Shown here: positions 11,601 to 19,620 of the stretch, piece after piece
Numbering within the stretch: the first letter of the stretch is position 1
How the letters are laid out: each line of letters starts with the position of its first letter
Assembly: GCA_006503475.1 (NCBI GenBank)
Contig: RSEH01000096.1
Location: forward strand, 1-64,000
Length of the DNA: 64,000 bases
Direction of reading: 5' to 3'
DNA from: Stentor roeselii
Taxonomy: Eukaryota > Ciliophora > Heterotrichea > Heterotrichida > Stentoridae
The notes under the pieces: model-generated
What the model was told of the DNA's origin: nothing
Seen by the model: only the letters and a program-made list of their open reading frames with translations
Databases searched by the model: none
Position numbers and translations under genes: made by a program

Positions 11601-13419
11601 CAAGTTATGTACTAAACCTGGAGAGTGTCTTGAATGTGCTGATGAGTTTTGTGAAGCATGTTTAACTATTTATACTCAAAGTTGCATCGAGTGCATTTCT
11701 GGATATCAAGCAGTAGATGGTATTTGTGTGAAGTGTACGGAAAGTCAGTTTTATGACAGTGTTCAAAAAAATTGCCAGGAATGTCCACTTCCATGTAAAA
11801 CATGTCCTAACAAGAAGATTTGCACTGAATGCATGCCAAACTCCCACTTCAATTCAAAAGATTTATGCGAATGTGATGAAGGATTTTCCTTAAACACCAC
11901 ATCAAAAATCTGCCAACAATCTTACTTTTCTATAAAATACTCAATATCAAATAAAAACGTGATAAAATTACACTTCGAAGAAGACCTTCTAAGAGACCTA
12001 AAAGAAAAAGACTTAAAAATTTCAGTAACAACATCATCAGTCTCCTTTTCTCTAAAAAAACTCACTCAAAACAAATGGGAAGTCGATCTTGAACTATCAG
12101 AACACGCAGATAAAACAACTCGAGTTCATTTAGACATAATTTCACGTCTCTATTCAAAAGAAAAATCATTATTTCTTCCAAAACATTACACAGCATTATT
12201 ATTTATCCAAGAAGAAGTAAACACTGAAGGACTTTCCGAAGTGACGACAATAGTTCAAGGTACTCTTTTCACTGTTCTTGCTTCAGTCATTGGAAGTGCA
12301 TTGATTTTAGCAGATCCTAAATCATTTTTCTTCTTTTTACAGACTTTAGAACTTTATGTTTATGTTTTGATTTATATTGTTAAGATCTCGCCGGCTTTAA
12401 AGTTTTGTTTGAAACTTTTGAGTCTTGGGTCGTTTATTCCTAATGTGTTCGAAATTCTTATTCCTTCAAGTCTTGGAGTGGAAATGACTGAAAAATTAAA
12501 AGATTTCGGATATGAAAATAACCTTTTTATAGTAAATTCAGGAATCAATATTTTCACTATTTGTGTTCTGACTGTTTTACTTCCGGTTTTACATACATTA
12601 AAACAACTACCTATAAACTACGTCCGAGAAAAAATAGAAAAAATTTTAAAAGATTATCATTTTCGAGTCGTTTGTAGATGTTTTGTTCAGATGTTCATGG
12701 AATTTATTTTAAACCTATTTTTTGGTATCACTTTTAATAAATTCGAGAATTCTCTTCAAATTTTCGATTTTGGGTTGTGCATCGTTGTATCTTGTGTGAT
12801 AGTTATCGGAATATTCATATTTTTTAAAATCCTTCTTCGAAAAATCAACGATTTTAATGATTTTGAAATAGACAGAACCTGGGGAACATTTTTTGACGGG
12901 TTAAAATCATTGAAAAATTGTCAGTTTTTTTATGTTTTTTATTTTTTGAGAAGGTTTGTTTTGGCTTGTCTGATCGCTTTCGTGCCAAGTGACTTAATGC
13001 AACTTGTAGTCTCCGGGATTTTTTCGATGTCGATTGCAGTTTACGTTATGAACTTTCACCCATTTACCTTGAAACGTACAAATTTTTACATGGTTGTAAG
13101 TGAGTTGCTTTTAATTTCTTTTTATTTGACTTTGATTGCTGGGATATTATCGAATGGGTCGATAAGTATTTACACGATAGGTTCAGCTGGAATAAAGATA
13201 ATTATTTCTGTCTTGATTTTTAATGCGGCTTTTGTTTTATTTGAACTCGGTCAGTTTTTATATGAAAAAATAAAAAATCGTGATAAAGTCAAAATTTTAC
13301 CTTCAAATATCAATCAACATCCAGGAAATATCACGTGTATCATGGACCCTGATGAACTTTTCAGAAATCCTTCAGTAGAATTAAAACGTTCTGCAGAGAT
13401 AGGTTTAAATCCGAAATAG
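8641..13419 (+). CDS. Cys-rich, three-LamG-like, multi-pass membrane protein
   Basis: 1592 aa, intron-free. A signal peptide (about residues 1-20) is followed by three LamG/concanavalin-like domains (about 65-280, 385-570, 720-890). Each begins with an acidic-aromatic strand and carries the motif DPIPxKxRGLYF (or TPIPTKERGFYF). Cys-rich furin/TNFR-like segments separate them and extend to about residue 1100 (eg CDSSCKLCTKPGECLEC). A beta-rich stretch then leads to about 8 hydrophobic helices from residue 1200 to 1560, and a short cytosolic tail. The C-terminal helical block is reminiscent of the TRP-like/Flc membrane regions attached to Cys-rich ectodomains in ciliates; that is inference from pattern. 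Probable role: surface receptor or mechanosensory/adhesive protein. It is a paralogue of the gene at 1-4763, divergently oriented. Confidence 0.85.
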   Translation: MVLILHQLALILLLVSSVNNDCSDTSCSSCLSKNLFSSKICLTTCPTGYSDIGSSCIESSKKSLLSTQFFTHLDFEASSVGVFQSSTPFNSASRSTPIPTKERGFYFDKDSALSSSQQKDVVSPDLTIRLLLRLTGCDYSLCTIFEVQVSSTTVFTLLVDSNQLISKWTLKKSLDLVESSFELKSSFEYLKWFKVLIYCSQELSFVEMHHVLMDNLGSGAGELRVYAFEFNHADYDEIFYHLGGAGRAFKGFLYDLNVDNGVLLTYGISAHLVECDYNQFYLHPQCIDCDPSCSTWPWCVRRGQCSNSYEKLCFSPKCSLCSGYSQSHCQSSSVQCFRFCQTCDPTTPYKCLACPPHLTLMYNMCIYKPYNWDPFDLERASISLTFETFEQYYGGLFQSGNDKATYAPFHYPERDDPIPMKSRGLYFTNSSKLKSISEISMFYENSFLIWAKPMGIGFNFWNSPSILLYGEGHSSLLLSDSETWTRFNSVKKKVGLTGWNFYAFIHSFSSNVFRSEVYVNGDLISRYDAPGYLLYDIRTIVWILGEGFLYSLNAFNKAKNNIYLEFSDGICGQGGFATCLWDCERDEFFDGSSCSDCGDDCEFGCIESSSCRLCAQSECLTCNSFDYSLCLSMNSSNCAPGWPSYESYNGCCSEACSSCDGPFDYSCLSCHSQRYLSGTQCVEICPAGFQDTEGNCHLINSLIADYTFDTIYDVYHHSSFPVSFSTGQDNSFYPDHLASDPIPAVKRGLYFKKSSFLTSSQFSFSDSITIVLWMKFYRFGRIFKKNNLEMLTSDQSYFKISQNSLLETKLPPLYRWTTAYFKVWTGINHRINAEVGSLKEKYGKIQGNIEYLTDSFSSFVLGDPDDGFVGFLYRVMIYNQNFDISNFKEESVCSVSVKNSCLWDCDFGYYWNGQNCGMCDLRCQSGCKDQEHCNICGDQICHNCHDYSTACDQCKDHAMFYGNSCICNARYYWNLPTETCEPCDSSCKLCTKPGECLECADEFCEACLTIYTQSCIECISGYQAVDGICVKCTESQFYDSVQKNCQECPLPCKTCPNKKICTECMPNSHFNSKDLCECDEGFSLNTTSKICQQSYFSIKYSISNKNVIKLHFEEDLLRDLKEKDLKISVTTSSVSFSLKKLTQNKWEVDLELSEHADKTTRVHLDIISRLYSKEKSLFLPKHYTALLFIQEEVNTEGLSEVTTIVQGTLFTVLASVIGSALILADPKSFFFFLQTLELYVYVLIYIVKISPALKFCLKLLSLGSFIPNVFEILIPSSLGVEMTEKLKDFGYENNLFIVNSGINIFTICVLTVLLPVLHTLKQLPINYVREKIEKILKDYHFRVVCRCFVQMFMEFILNLFFGITFNKFENSLQIFDFGLCIVVSCVIVIGIFIFFKILLRKINDFNDFEIDRTWGTFFDGLKSLKNCQFFYVFYFLRRFVLACLIAFVPSDLMQLVVSGIFSMSIAVYVMNFHPFTLKRTNFYMVVSELLLISFYLTLIAGILSNGSISIYTIGSAGIKIIISVLIFNAAFVLFELGQFLYEKIKNRDKVKILPSNINQHPGNITCIMDPDELFRNPSVELKRSAEIGLNPK

Positions 13420-13529
13420 TTTTTTTAGAATAATATTTTTAGTGTTTATCTAAGTGTTTAAATTAATTCTTTCAAGTCATTCAAAATTCTTCATCTTCAT
13501 TAATTTTCTGTTTTTTCAATAAACTTAAA

Positions 13530-14480
13530 ATGACCCAAACTAATCAAAAGTCAATCAGCAACCTTGAATCTTTTCTGTCATCAGCAGGTCTTTATATTCA
13601 ACTTTTTCCTGGAGTCTTTCTTTCTGACCTGATTCGGATAAAATTTAAAGAAGACCTTTCTATTAACTTGGTGCAGTCTTACCTTCAGTTTATATCGGAG
13701 AGTGAGTTTTCTTTTAAGTATTCTCCAGAAAGTGAAGTCACTTCTGCGAGAGCTATTCTTTTGTTCCCTAATTGGAGAATGTCGGTTGTTATAACAGACT
13801 CGAACAAGACAGCTTTTTTGATTGGAAAAGATTGGTCGAATTATAATTTATCATCGATTATACCTTCAGATATACAACTTAGTTTGACTCCTACTCCTGC
13901 ATCATTGCATATGTCTTATTTTATTCTTTCTATTGCTAGACTTACGGTGCTTAATTCGCCTGATTGTTCATCTTTTCCAATACTAGCTCAAGAAGCCTGC
14001 CACCCAAATCACATAGAAGACACAATCCAAGAAGTCATCGAATTCATCTACACCACCTCTTTAAAGCCAAGAGAAGAAATCGAAAACTACCTAACCAGAT
14101 ACCAAGAAATAATTGAACAAGACTCTTTAAACTACTCCAGCAGTGACGAGTTAAGTCTTTTAGAAAGCATTGCAGGAAAAACAAGCAAAATGAGTGACTG
14201 GGTCGGTCGTAAGATGAAAAACCACGCAAGTGACAGTGAGTCTTCAATAGTTCAATTCGACACCTTGAACCCTGAGATGAATAAAAAGAATCCATTTGAC
14301 CTTGCAAGCAGTTGTGAAGATAAAAGTTCAATCGCTCCTCCTAGAATTAGTGTTGATGACATAATTGACTCTGCTTTTGTGAATAGTCTTTTGGATCTTG
14401 GCAACAAACGAAAAACGATTATTATGCAAATTGATGAAAAACCTGAAAGTTGCCAATGTGGACTATGTCCGATTTATTAG
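13530..14480 (+). CDS. Uncharacterised protein with Cys-rich C terminus
   Basis: 316 aa; I do not recognise a family. The N-terminal 160 residues look globular (alternating hydrophobic strands and helices, eg ILLFPNWRMSVVITD). A predicted helical segment with many acidic and Ser residues follows (170-270). The protein ends in CQCGLCPIY, which places a Cys four residues from the C terminus and two more nearby. That could be a lipidation-type tail, but Pro at the second position is unusual for a CaaX box, so this is speculation. Lies 110 bp downstream of the Cys-rich membrane protein on the same strand and converges on the TPR gene at 14523. Confidence 0.65.
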   Translation: MTQTNQKSISNLESFLSSAGLYIQLFPGVFLSDLIRIKFKEDLSINLVQSYLQFISESEFSFKYSPESEVTSARAILLFPNWRMSVVITDSNKTAFLIGKDWSNYNLSSIIPSDIQLSLTPTPASLHMSYFILSIARLTVLNSPDCSSFPILAQEACHPNHIEDTIQEVIEFIYTTSLKPREEIENYLTRYQEIIEQDSLNYSSSDELSLLESIAGKTSKMSDWVGRKMKNHASDSESSIVQFDTLNPEMNKKNPFDLASSCEDKSSIAPPRISVDDIIDSAFVNSLLDLGNKRKTIIMQIDEKPESCQCGLCPIY

Positions 14481-14522
14481 AGTAAATTTAAGAAATCTTT
14501 AGATTTATTTAGATTTTTTTTT

Positions 14523-15689
14523 CTAGTTGATTGGATGAAAAACTTCAGTTGTGTACTCTGGACATCTGATCAGTGGGCAGTCACTTAGGCTGAACTTGGG
14601 CTGCGTAACTCCAAAATTCAAAGCATTCTGAAAACAATTCCCAATACTTTCCGGGCAAAACCCATTAATAGTCATAATTCCATAAACTTTCATATAAGCA
14701 TCAGTAGCTTCAGCCATTTTTCCACTCCTAAAACTAACAACATAAACATTCAAAAGCACTTCAACCTTAAAGCACCAAAATCTAGAAAGAGTATTCAAAA
14801 CCTCCAAAGCCCTATCAAGTTTATTAACTTTCGAATAAGCCCAAGCAAGATACTGTCCAAAAACAAGGTGACTTTTGCAGTCATTCCAAAGATTTTCAAG
14901 TATTAAAACAGCATGATCAAGTTTATTCACATTTATTAACGCAATCGCTTTCATAAGTTTAAAATCATAAACCTGGTAAATTTCACAGTCTTCAGTCATT
15001 TTGTTACATAAAACTAAAGATTTTATCGGGTCTGCCCAAGCAAGTTTCCAAGCAAGACAAATACCGGTCAGAAAAGTCTTTGAAAAGGAAGCAGCTTGGT
15101 CAAAACAAGAAAAAGCTCTTAAGTTATCTGAACAGGCAGTGAAACATATTCCTAAATGACAGAAAACTTCAGATTTTAGACAGGGTGTTAAATCATTTTT
15201 TTCCAGAGACTTTTCAAGAAAAGTGATCGCTTTTTGAAGGTCTCGAAGTTTTTCGTAGGAGATTCCAAGTTTCATATAGCAAAGACTTGAGTAGTTAAAA
15301 TTTGGACTTAATGCCAGTAGGTTTAAATATGAAGTGACACATTTTCCATAGTTTTTTTGTTTGTACTGAATTTGTGCGAGTCCGAAAAAGACCTCTGCGG
15401 GATTTGGAGGGTTTTGAAGGTTTAAACTTTGATTGTACCACATTTCAGCCTCTTGGAACCTCCCTAGCTTAAAACAAACATGACCTATTTTCATTGGAAC
15501 TTCTTGATTAGACGGCTGGGAATTCGAAAAATGAACAAGTTCTAAATAGACCTCCTCAAGATTCTTACTTTGAATCAATGGAGTTACTTTTTCTATTGGA
15601 ATCACTGAGGATGACTGAGATTTTGAATTCTTTTTCGTTTTAAGCGTAAAAATTTCAACCAGTGGTGAAAAATCATTCAATCTTTCCAT
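14523..15689 (-). CDS. TPR-repeat protein
   Basis: 388 aa. From about residue 60 it consists of helix-turn-helix TPR units, eg MKIGHVCFKLGRFQEAEMWY, VFFGLAQIQYKQKNYGKCV, LGISYEKLRDLQKAITFLEK, FCHLGICFTACSDNLRAFSCF and LAWAYSKVNKLDRALEVLN, with the expected small residues at positions 8 and 20 and 34-residue spacing. The general look resembles IFT/BBS-type TPR proteins but no specific orthologue can be named by eye. Expected to be a protein-protein scaffold. Start ATG at 15689; stop TAG overlaps nothing. Confidence 0.8.
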   Translation of the reverse strand: MERLNDFSPLVEIFTLKTKKNSKSQSSSVIPIEKVTPLIQSKNLEEVYLELVHFSNSQPSNQEVPMKIGHVCFKLGRFQEAEMWYNQSLNLQNPPNPAEVFFGLAQIQYKQKNYGKCVTSYLNLLALSPNFNYSSLCYMKLGISYEKLRDLQKAITFLEKSLEKNDLTPCLKSEVFCHLGICFTACSDNLRAFSCFDQAASFSKTFLTGICLAWKLAWADPIKSLVLCNKMTEDCEIYQVYDFKLMKAIALINVNKLDHAVLILENLWNDCKSHLVFGQYLAWAYSKVNKLDRALEVLNTLSRFWCFKVEVLLNVYVVSFRSGKMAEATDAYMKVYGIMTINGFCPESIGNCFQNALNFGVTQPKFSLSDCPLIRCPEYTTEVFHPIN

Positions 15690-16013
15690 AGAGTTTATAA
15701 GTTTTCTTGAACAGAATATTTAATAAATATCGGGAAAAAGTTAATGAGTAGTTAAAGGAAAATTTTTGGTTTTTTTTGGAACTTGAAATAGTTTTTTAGT
15801 TACCCGGGTTTGTTTTGTGATGATTTTAATGATGTTTGTATGCATCTGAATTTAATTTAAAGTTTATATTGAATATTAAATAAATCTTGCATTCTCAACT
15901 TTTGGGTAGAGATCCTGAAAAATCTTCCATAAGACATATTGAAAAATTATATAAATTCATTACATATCCTTTTATTAGATACACAAATTTTACAATATTT
16001 ACTTTTTATCCTT
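15690..16013. other. Intergenic region, nothing recognised
   Basis: 324 bases between two minus-strand genes: the 5' flank of the TPR gene and the 3' flank of the next upstream gene. AT-rich, with no RNA gene or repeat seen. Confidence 0.5.
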
Positions 16014-16640
16014 TCAAAACCTTGAATTCCACCCGATATTTGAGGAATTCCCAAGTATCTGTTCAGCCCCATTCAAAAATGCATTTTTCTTGACTTGTGC
16101 ACTTTTCTTAATAACAGATCCAGGAAGGCTATTATCGCTATTAAGAAGTTTTATATACTCGTTTCTTCTAACTTCTATTTGTTTCTTTAAATTCCATTCG
16201 TCGGTTCCTACGGTTGAAGGGCCTAAACCTCCTAGTTGGTAGTATTTAGAACTCTTTATTGATTCGTAGTCTTTGTAGGTGTATGGAGTGAACTCTTTTG
16301 ATCGAAGACTTGACTCATCTGGCCTTTTTATTGATGATAGGACATGAGACTCTTGCATTGGTAATCTGAATGGCTTCGCTGATTGGGCTTGCTTTCTTGG
16401 AGGAGAGTCCGACTTTTTTATCATTTTTGGACTTGATGTTATTGTTGGTGAAGGCAGGATATAGGATCTGCGAAGTAATTCTGATGGTTCTTGACTCCTA
16501 AAACTACTTTTAGTCTCTTCTTTAAACAATTGACTATCAGAAGGATGAGTAACAGCAACAGAAGCTGAAACATCAATATTTCCAAATCTATCCATCTGAG
16601 CCATTCTATTCTTGAACCGTTCCTGAAAACTCAAACTCAT
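16014..16640 (-). CDS. Small, Ser-rich, basic protein with conserved-looking YTYKDYESIK/LGGLGP segment
   Basis: 208 aa, mostly low complexity and rich in Ser, Pro and Lys. Residues about 118-165 look conserved: FTPYTYKDYESIK, then YYQLGGLGP, then EWNLKKQIEVRRNEYIKLL. A similar PYTxxDYxxIK...LGGLGP pattern is, from memory, found in some ciliary/centrosomal proteins (possibly the JHY group); I rate that assignment weak. The stop is TGA, with TAA five codons later in frame. Start ATG is 32 nt downstream of the stop of the neighbouring TPR gene on the same strand. Confidence 0.7.
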   Translation of the reverse strand: MSLSFQERFKNRMAQMDRFGNIDVSASVAVTHPSDSQLFKEETKSSFRSQEPSELLRRSYILPSPTITSSPKMIKKSDSPPRKQAQSAKPFRLPMQESHVLSSIKRPDESSLRSKEFTPYTYKDYESIKSSKYYQLGGLGPSTVGTDEWNLKKQIEVRRNEYIKLLNSDNSLPGSVIKKSAQVKKNAFLNGAEQILGNSSNIGWNSRF

Positions 16641-16672
16641 TATATTATAACTAACAAATATTCAACAGAGCT

Positions 16673-18097
16673 CTAAATCTTTTCAATGAAATCACAAAAA
16701 TTCGATAGTTGTTCAATTTGATAAGAACTTAACTTACTCAAGTACTTTTTTACTTCAATTTTTTCACTTCTACTCAGATTAGTCTGTGTCGGAAGATTTT
16801 TAATAAATCTTAGAAGTTCGCTTAGAGAGCCAAAAAGAACTGATTTGAAAGAAACTACTTCTTCTTCGACTTTTTCTGGCAAGTCGAAAAAACTTTCATT
16901 GTTAATAATGCATTCGACAGTTTCTAGAAGGCGAGAAAGTTTATAAAAACCGAGAATTTTCGCTATTTTTGAGGCCTTGATGTAAACTTCTATATGTAAA
17001 AAATCGGCTCCGATTCCTTGGAAACAGACTTCTAGCGCTTTTTTATAGTTTTCTTGTTTTTCATAGACTTCTGAAAGCATTACACAGATTTTTCCTACTG
17101 ATACTAGACCTTCATAACCGTTTTCACATCCAAAGAGGGCGTTTAAATAACAAGCCTCTGCTTCTGTCAAGTTATTCATTTCTTCGAGGTAAATGTTGCC
17201 TAAGTTAAAGTAACATTCAGCATAATTTCCTTTCTTATTTATACCTTGAATATAATTATCAACAGCGAGTTCAATTTCACCAAGTGCCCTGTAAGTGAGT
17301 CCTTTATAAAAGTAAATTTCATGATTATCTGGTTCAAATTCAGAAGCTTCTTCATAAAGATTAAGTGATTCTTCTGGACTAAGTAGCCAAATACGAAACA
17401 AATGAGCCAAGTCAAGCAAAGCATCAACAATTTTCGATTTTCCAAACTTTTTATCTTCCAACTTTTCGTTTGCTTCACGAAATGAATCTAAGTCGTTCAC
17501 TTTAAACTTTTCTAGAATCGGATCATCTTTTCCTTCAGCAAATAGCTTATACGACGCGATACAAAGTAAGGTTCGATCATTTAGAGGCTCTACAACTACT
17601 GGTAACTTTTTATCAGAGTTACTAGTTTCGATGTAGGCCAGGATCAAATCGGTCATGGCTTGATTATATTCACAATAAAGACTCAAATGCATAAAAATCT
17701 CTCCAGCAAGTTGAAGTATTTCAATACTATTACAAAATTTCCCGATATTTTGATAACATTTTGCAAGTTCATAAAGACTTTTCCCAATCCTGAGCAGCAT
17801 TTCTTGTTCAATTTTCAGTTTTGAGAGCTGATCAAAGTCAATTGAAATTTTTGAAGGATTTCGATTATGGACTGGTTTTTTGTTACCCGCAGGTCTAGAG
17901 ACTCGAGTTTTTAAGTTATTGTCGAGACGAGTTTCTTCAACTTCGTTTTTTTGAAGAAAGACTGGAAGTGGCCCGGAATAAATCATGTTTCGTGCGCCTT
18001 CTGATTGGACCGGGGTGCATATTGACTCTTCTCGTCGACTTCGGTTTATTGGAGGGTCTTTTTTAAGGTTTTTTTCTTTTGATACGCATTTTCCCAT
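16673..18097 (-). CDS. TPR protein with N-myristoylation/palmitoylation-type N terminus
   Basis: 474 aa. The N terminus MGKCVSKEKN has Gly2 and Cys4, the usual signature for co-translational N-myristoylation plus palmitoylation, so membrane association is inferred. TPR-like helical pairs run from about residue 95 to 380, clearest at EIYFYKGLTYRALGEIELAV, CYFNLGNIYLEEMNNLTEA and LSEVYEKQENYKKALEVC. The C-terminal 90 residues are helical and unassigned. It may anchor partners to a plasma, ciliary or alveolar membrane. Good ATG context; the upstream 500 bp is noncoding. Confidence 0.8.
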   Translation of the reverse strand: MGKCVSKEKNLKKDPPINRSRREESICTPVQSEGARNMIYSGPLPVFLQKNEVEETRLDNNLKTRVSRPAGNKKPVHNRNPSKISIDFDQLSKLKIEQEMLLRIGKSLYELAKCYQNIGKFCNSIEILQLAGEIFMHLSLYCEYNQAMTDLILAYIETSNSDKKLPVVVEPLNDRTLLCIASYKLFAEGKDDPILEKFKVNDLDSFREANEKLEDKKFGKSKIVDALLDLAHLFRIWLLSPEESLNLYEEASEFEPDNHEIYFYKGLTYRALGEIELAVDNYIQGINKKGNYAECYFNLGNIYLEEMNNLTEAEACYLNALFGCENGYEGLVSVGKICVMLSEVYEKQENYKKALEVCFQGIGADFLHIEVYIKASKIAKILGFYKLSRLLETVECIINNESFFDLPEKVEEEVVSFKSVLFGSLSELLRFIKNLPTQTNLSRSEKIEVKKYLSKLSSYQIEQLSNFCDFIEKI

Positions 18098-18612
18098 AGT
18101 ATAATCTGTGAATTCAAAGATTAGTATTTAAGGTAATCAATTTGAAGAGACTTTAGAAGTTTATGGAATTAGGAAAGTTTTAAGATTTTGATAATTGATT
18201 ATATTTTATGAAGAGAAATAGATATTTTTATTTGAAGAAATTAGTTCAACTTAAGGGAAAAATATTTGATAATACTTTTAAAATCTTTTATTTCTTTTCT
18301 TTTTTGGATTTTTTTCTGAAGTTTTCTCTGTTGATATAAATTTAGTACCTAGATCCAAGTCTCTTCACTTCCATTTATTTACTAAATTTACTTTACTATA
18401 AACATCTCTAATAAATTAAAATCCTCATTGAACTGATAATCATTCAATAATCTCTAAACATCTTCATTAATCCAACAAGTCTCACCCAAAATCATTAAAA
18501 TTTCTAAAACCTCTAAAAACTGATCTTCACTCAAAACCCATCATCTCAAAACCTCATCCCAACCCTTCCAAATCCATTCTCATAATTCTAACCTAAACTA
18601 ATACGGAAAATT
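18098..18612. other. Intergenic region with C/A-rich block
   Basis: 515 bases. The right half (about 18430-18600) is strikingly C- and A-rich on the plus strand with almost no G (eg aacctcatcccaacccttcc). It forms the 3' flank of the minus-strand gene at 18613. No gene or RNA recognised. Confidence 0.55.
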
Positions 18613-19053
18613 TTAAAAGACAAGACAACCTTTATTACAAGAGCAGTTGATTTCTTCAATGACACTTTTATCCTTTCCCTTTTCCCTGCTCCTGGCAATA
18701 AGAATAGAAGTAAGAGCATTATTTTTATCTTCTTTTTCCTTCAAAATAGCCAAGTTGTAATCAAGTTTTTTCGTGATTGTCCGTACCTGGTTTTTCAAGC
18801 TGTCAAGTTCAGAAATAATCTGAGATTGAGAAATACTCAAAGTTTCTGTTGATGGAGTCGGTGCAAAGTTTTGAGTCGTTTCAATGCCGAAACCGGTGTC
18901 TACCCCACTGAAGTCGATGTTTTCTCTGTTAGGAACTTCTATGAAATTGTTTAAAGGGGAACCTATTCGAGACACGACATTTGAAGGGATTATAAACCTT
19001 TCAGGAAGTTTATGGTCTTTTAGACTTGAAGAGTTAAAATCACTTTTCGCCAT
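18613..19053 (-). CDS. Small uncharacterised protein with coiled coil and CaaX-like end
   Basis: 146 aa. Residues about 78-115 form a heptad-like helix (ISELDSLKNQVRTITKKLDY). The C terminus is CSCNKGCLVF: a Cys four from the end with two aliphatic residues and Phe, consistent with a prenylation (CaaX) box and with two further Cys that could be acylated. That would make it a small membrane-attached coiled-coil protein. Family not recognised. Flanks have opposite nucleotide skew (C-rich on one side, G/T-rich on the other). Confidence 0.7.
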   Translation of the reverse strand: MAKSDFNSSSLKDHKLPERFIIPSNVVSRIGSPLNNFIEVPNRENIDFSGVDTGFGIETTQNFAPTPSTETLSISQSQIISELDSLKNQVRTITKKLDYNLAILKEKEDKNNALTSILIARSREKGKDKSVIEEINCSCNKGCLVF

Positions 19054-19620
19054 TTAATTATTCTAAACTTGTTGAGAAACTTGGAAATTAGTAGAAATTA
19101 GATGGAATTGTTTTGGGTTTTATATGGGTTTAAGGAAGAGTTGGAAGGAATGATTTTTAGTTTTGGTGAAAAGGGTGAGATTTTAGTTTGGTTTAGAATG
19201 AAGGGGTTTTAAGGGTTTTTAGTGTTTTTGTTATAGAATCTGTTGCTTTTTTTTGATTTTTAAGGGTTTTTAGTGTTTTTTTTTAGAATTTTTGTTTTTC
19301 TTATGACGATTTTGAAGTAATGCATTTAATATTTTGCAAGGCCATTATTAATAAAGTTTTATTATAATACAAATGAAGATAATTATTTGGGTTTTTGAAT
19401 TTTCATTATATACTTGAGAGAATAGGTCCTTAACAGGAAATAATCCAATTATCAAGCTTGTTTAATTAATGAAATGATTTCCTTCAATTATCAGAAAATT
19501 TTAAATACTTTCTTAGTCTTTCTTTCTACTTTGATTGTTTAAAAAGTGAATGTTTAGAAGAATGAATGTTTTGAAGGAATTTCTTATAAACTTGAGTTTG
19601 TTTAAGTTACTTATATAAAA
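19054..19620. other. Divergent promoter region with G/T-rich block and 51-bp direct repeat
   Basis: Separates two divergent ATGs. From 19080 to 19310 the plus strand is G/T-rich. The string ttaagggtttttagtgtttt occurs at about 19209 and again at 19260, 51 bp apart, each followed within 30 bases by tagaat. The rest is AT-rich leader for the amidase gene. No RNA gene seen. Confidence 0.5.

Noticed and set aside
16002-16016. TGA as a tryptophan codon (Blepharisma-type code)
   Set aside because: At 16014 read-through would add only a few residues, and at 59251 it would run into the next gene; Trp is encoded by TGG throughout, so the standard code fits.
19195-19290. G/T-rich aagggttttt strings as a telomere or chromosome end
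   Set aside because: Not a regular repeat and flanked by genes on both sides; treated as a skewed promoter region with a short direct repeat.
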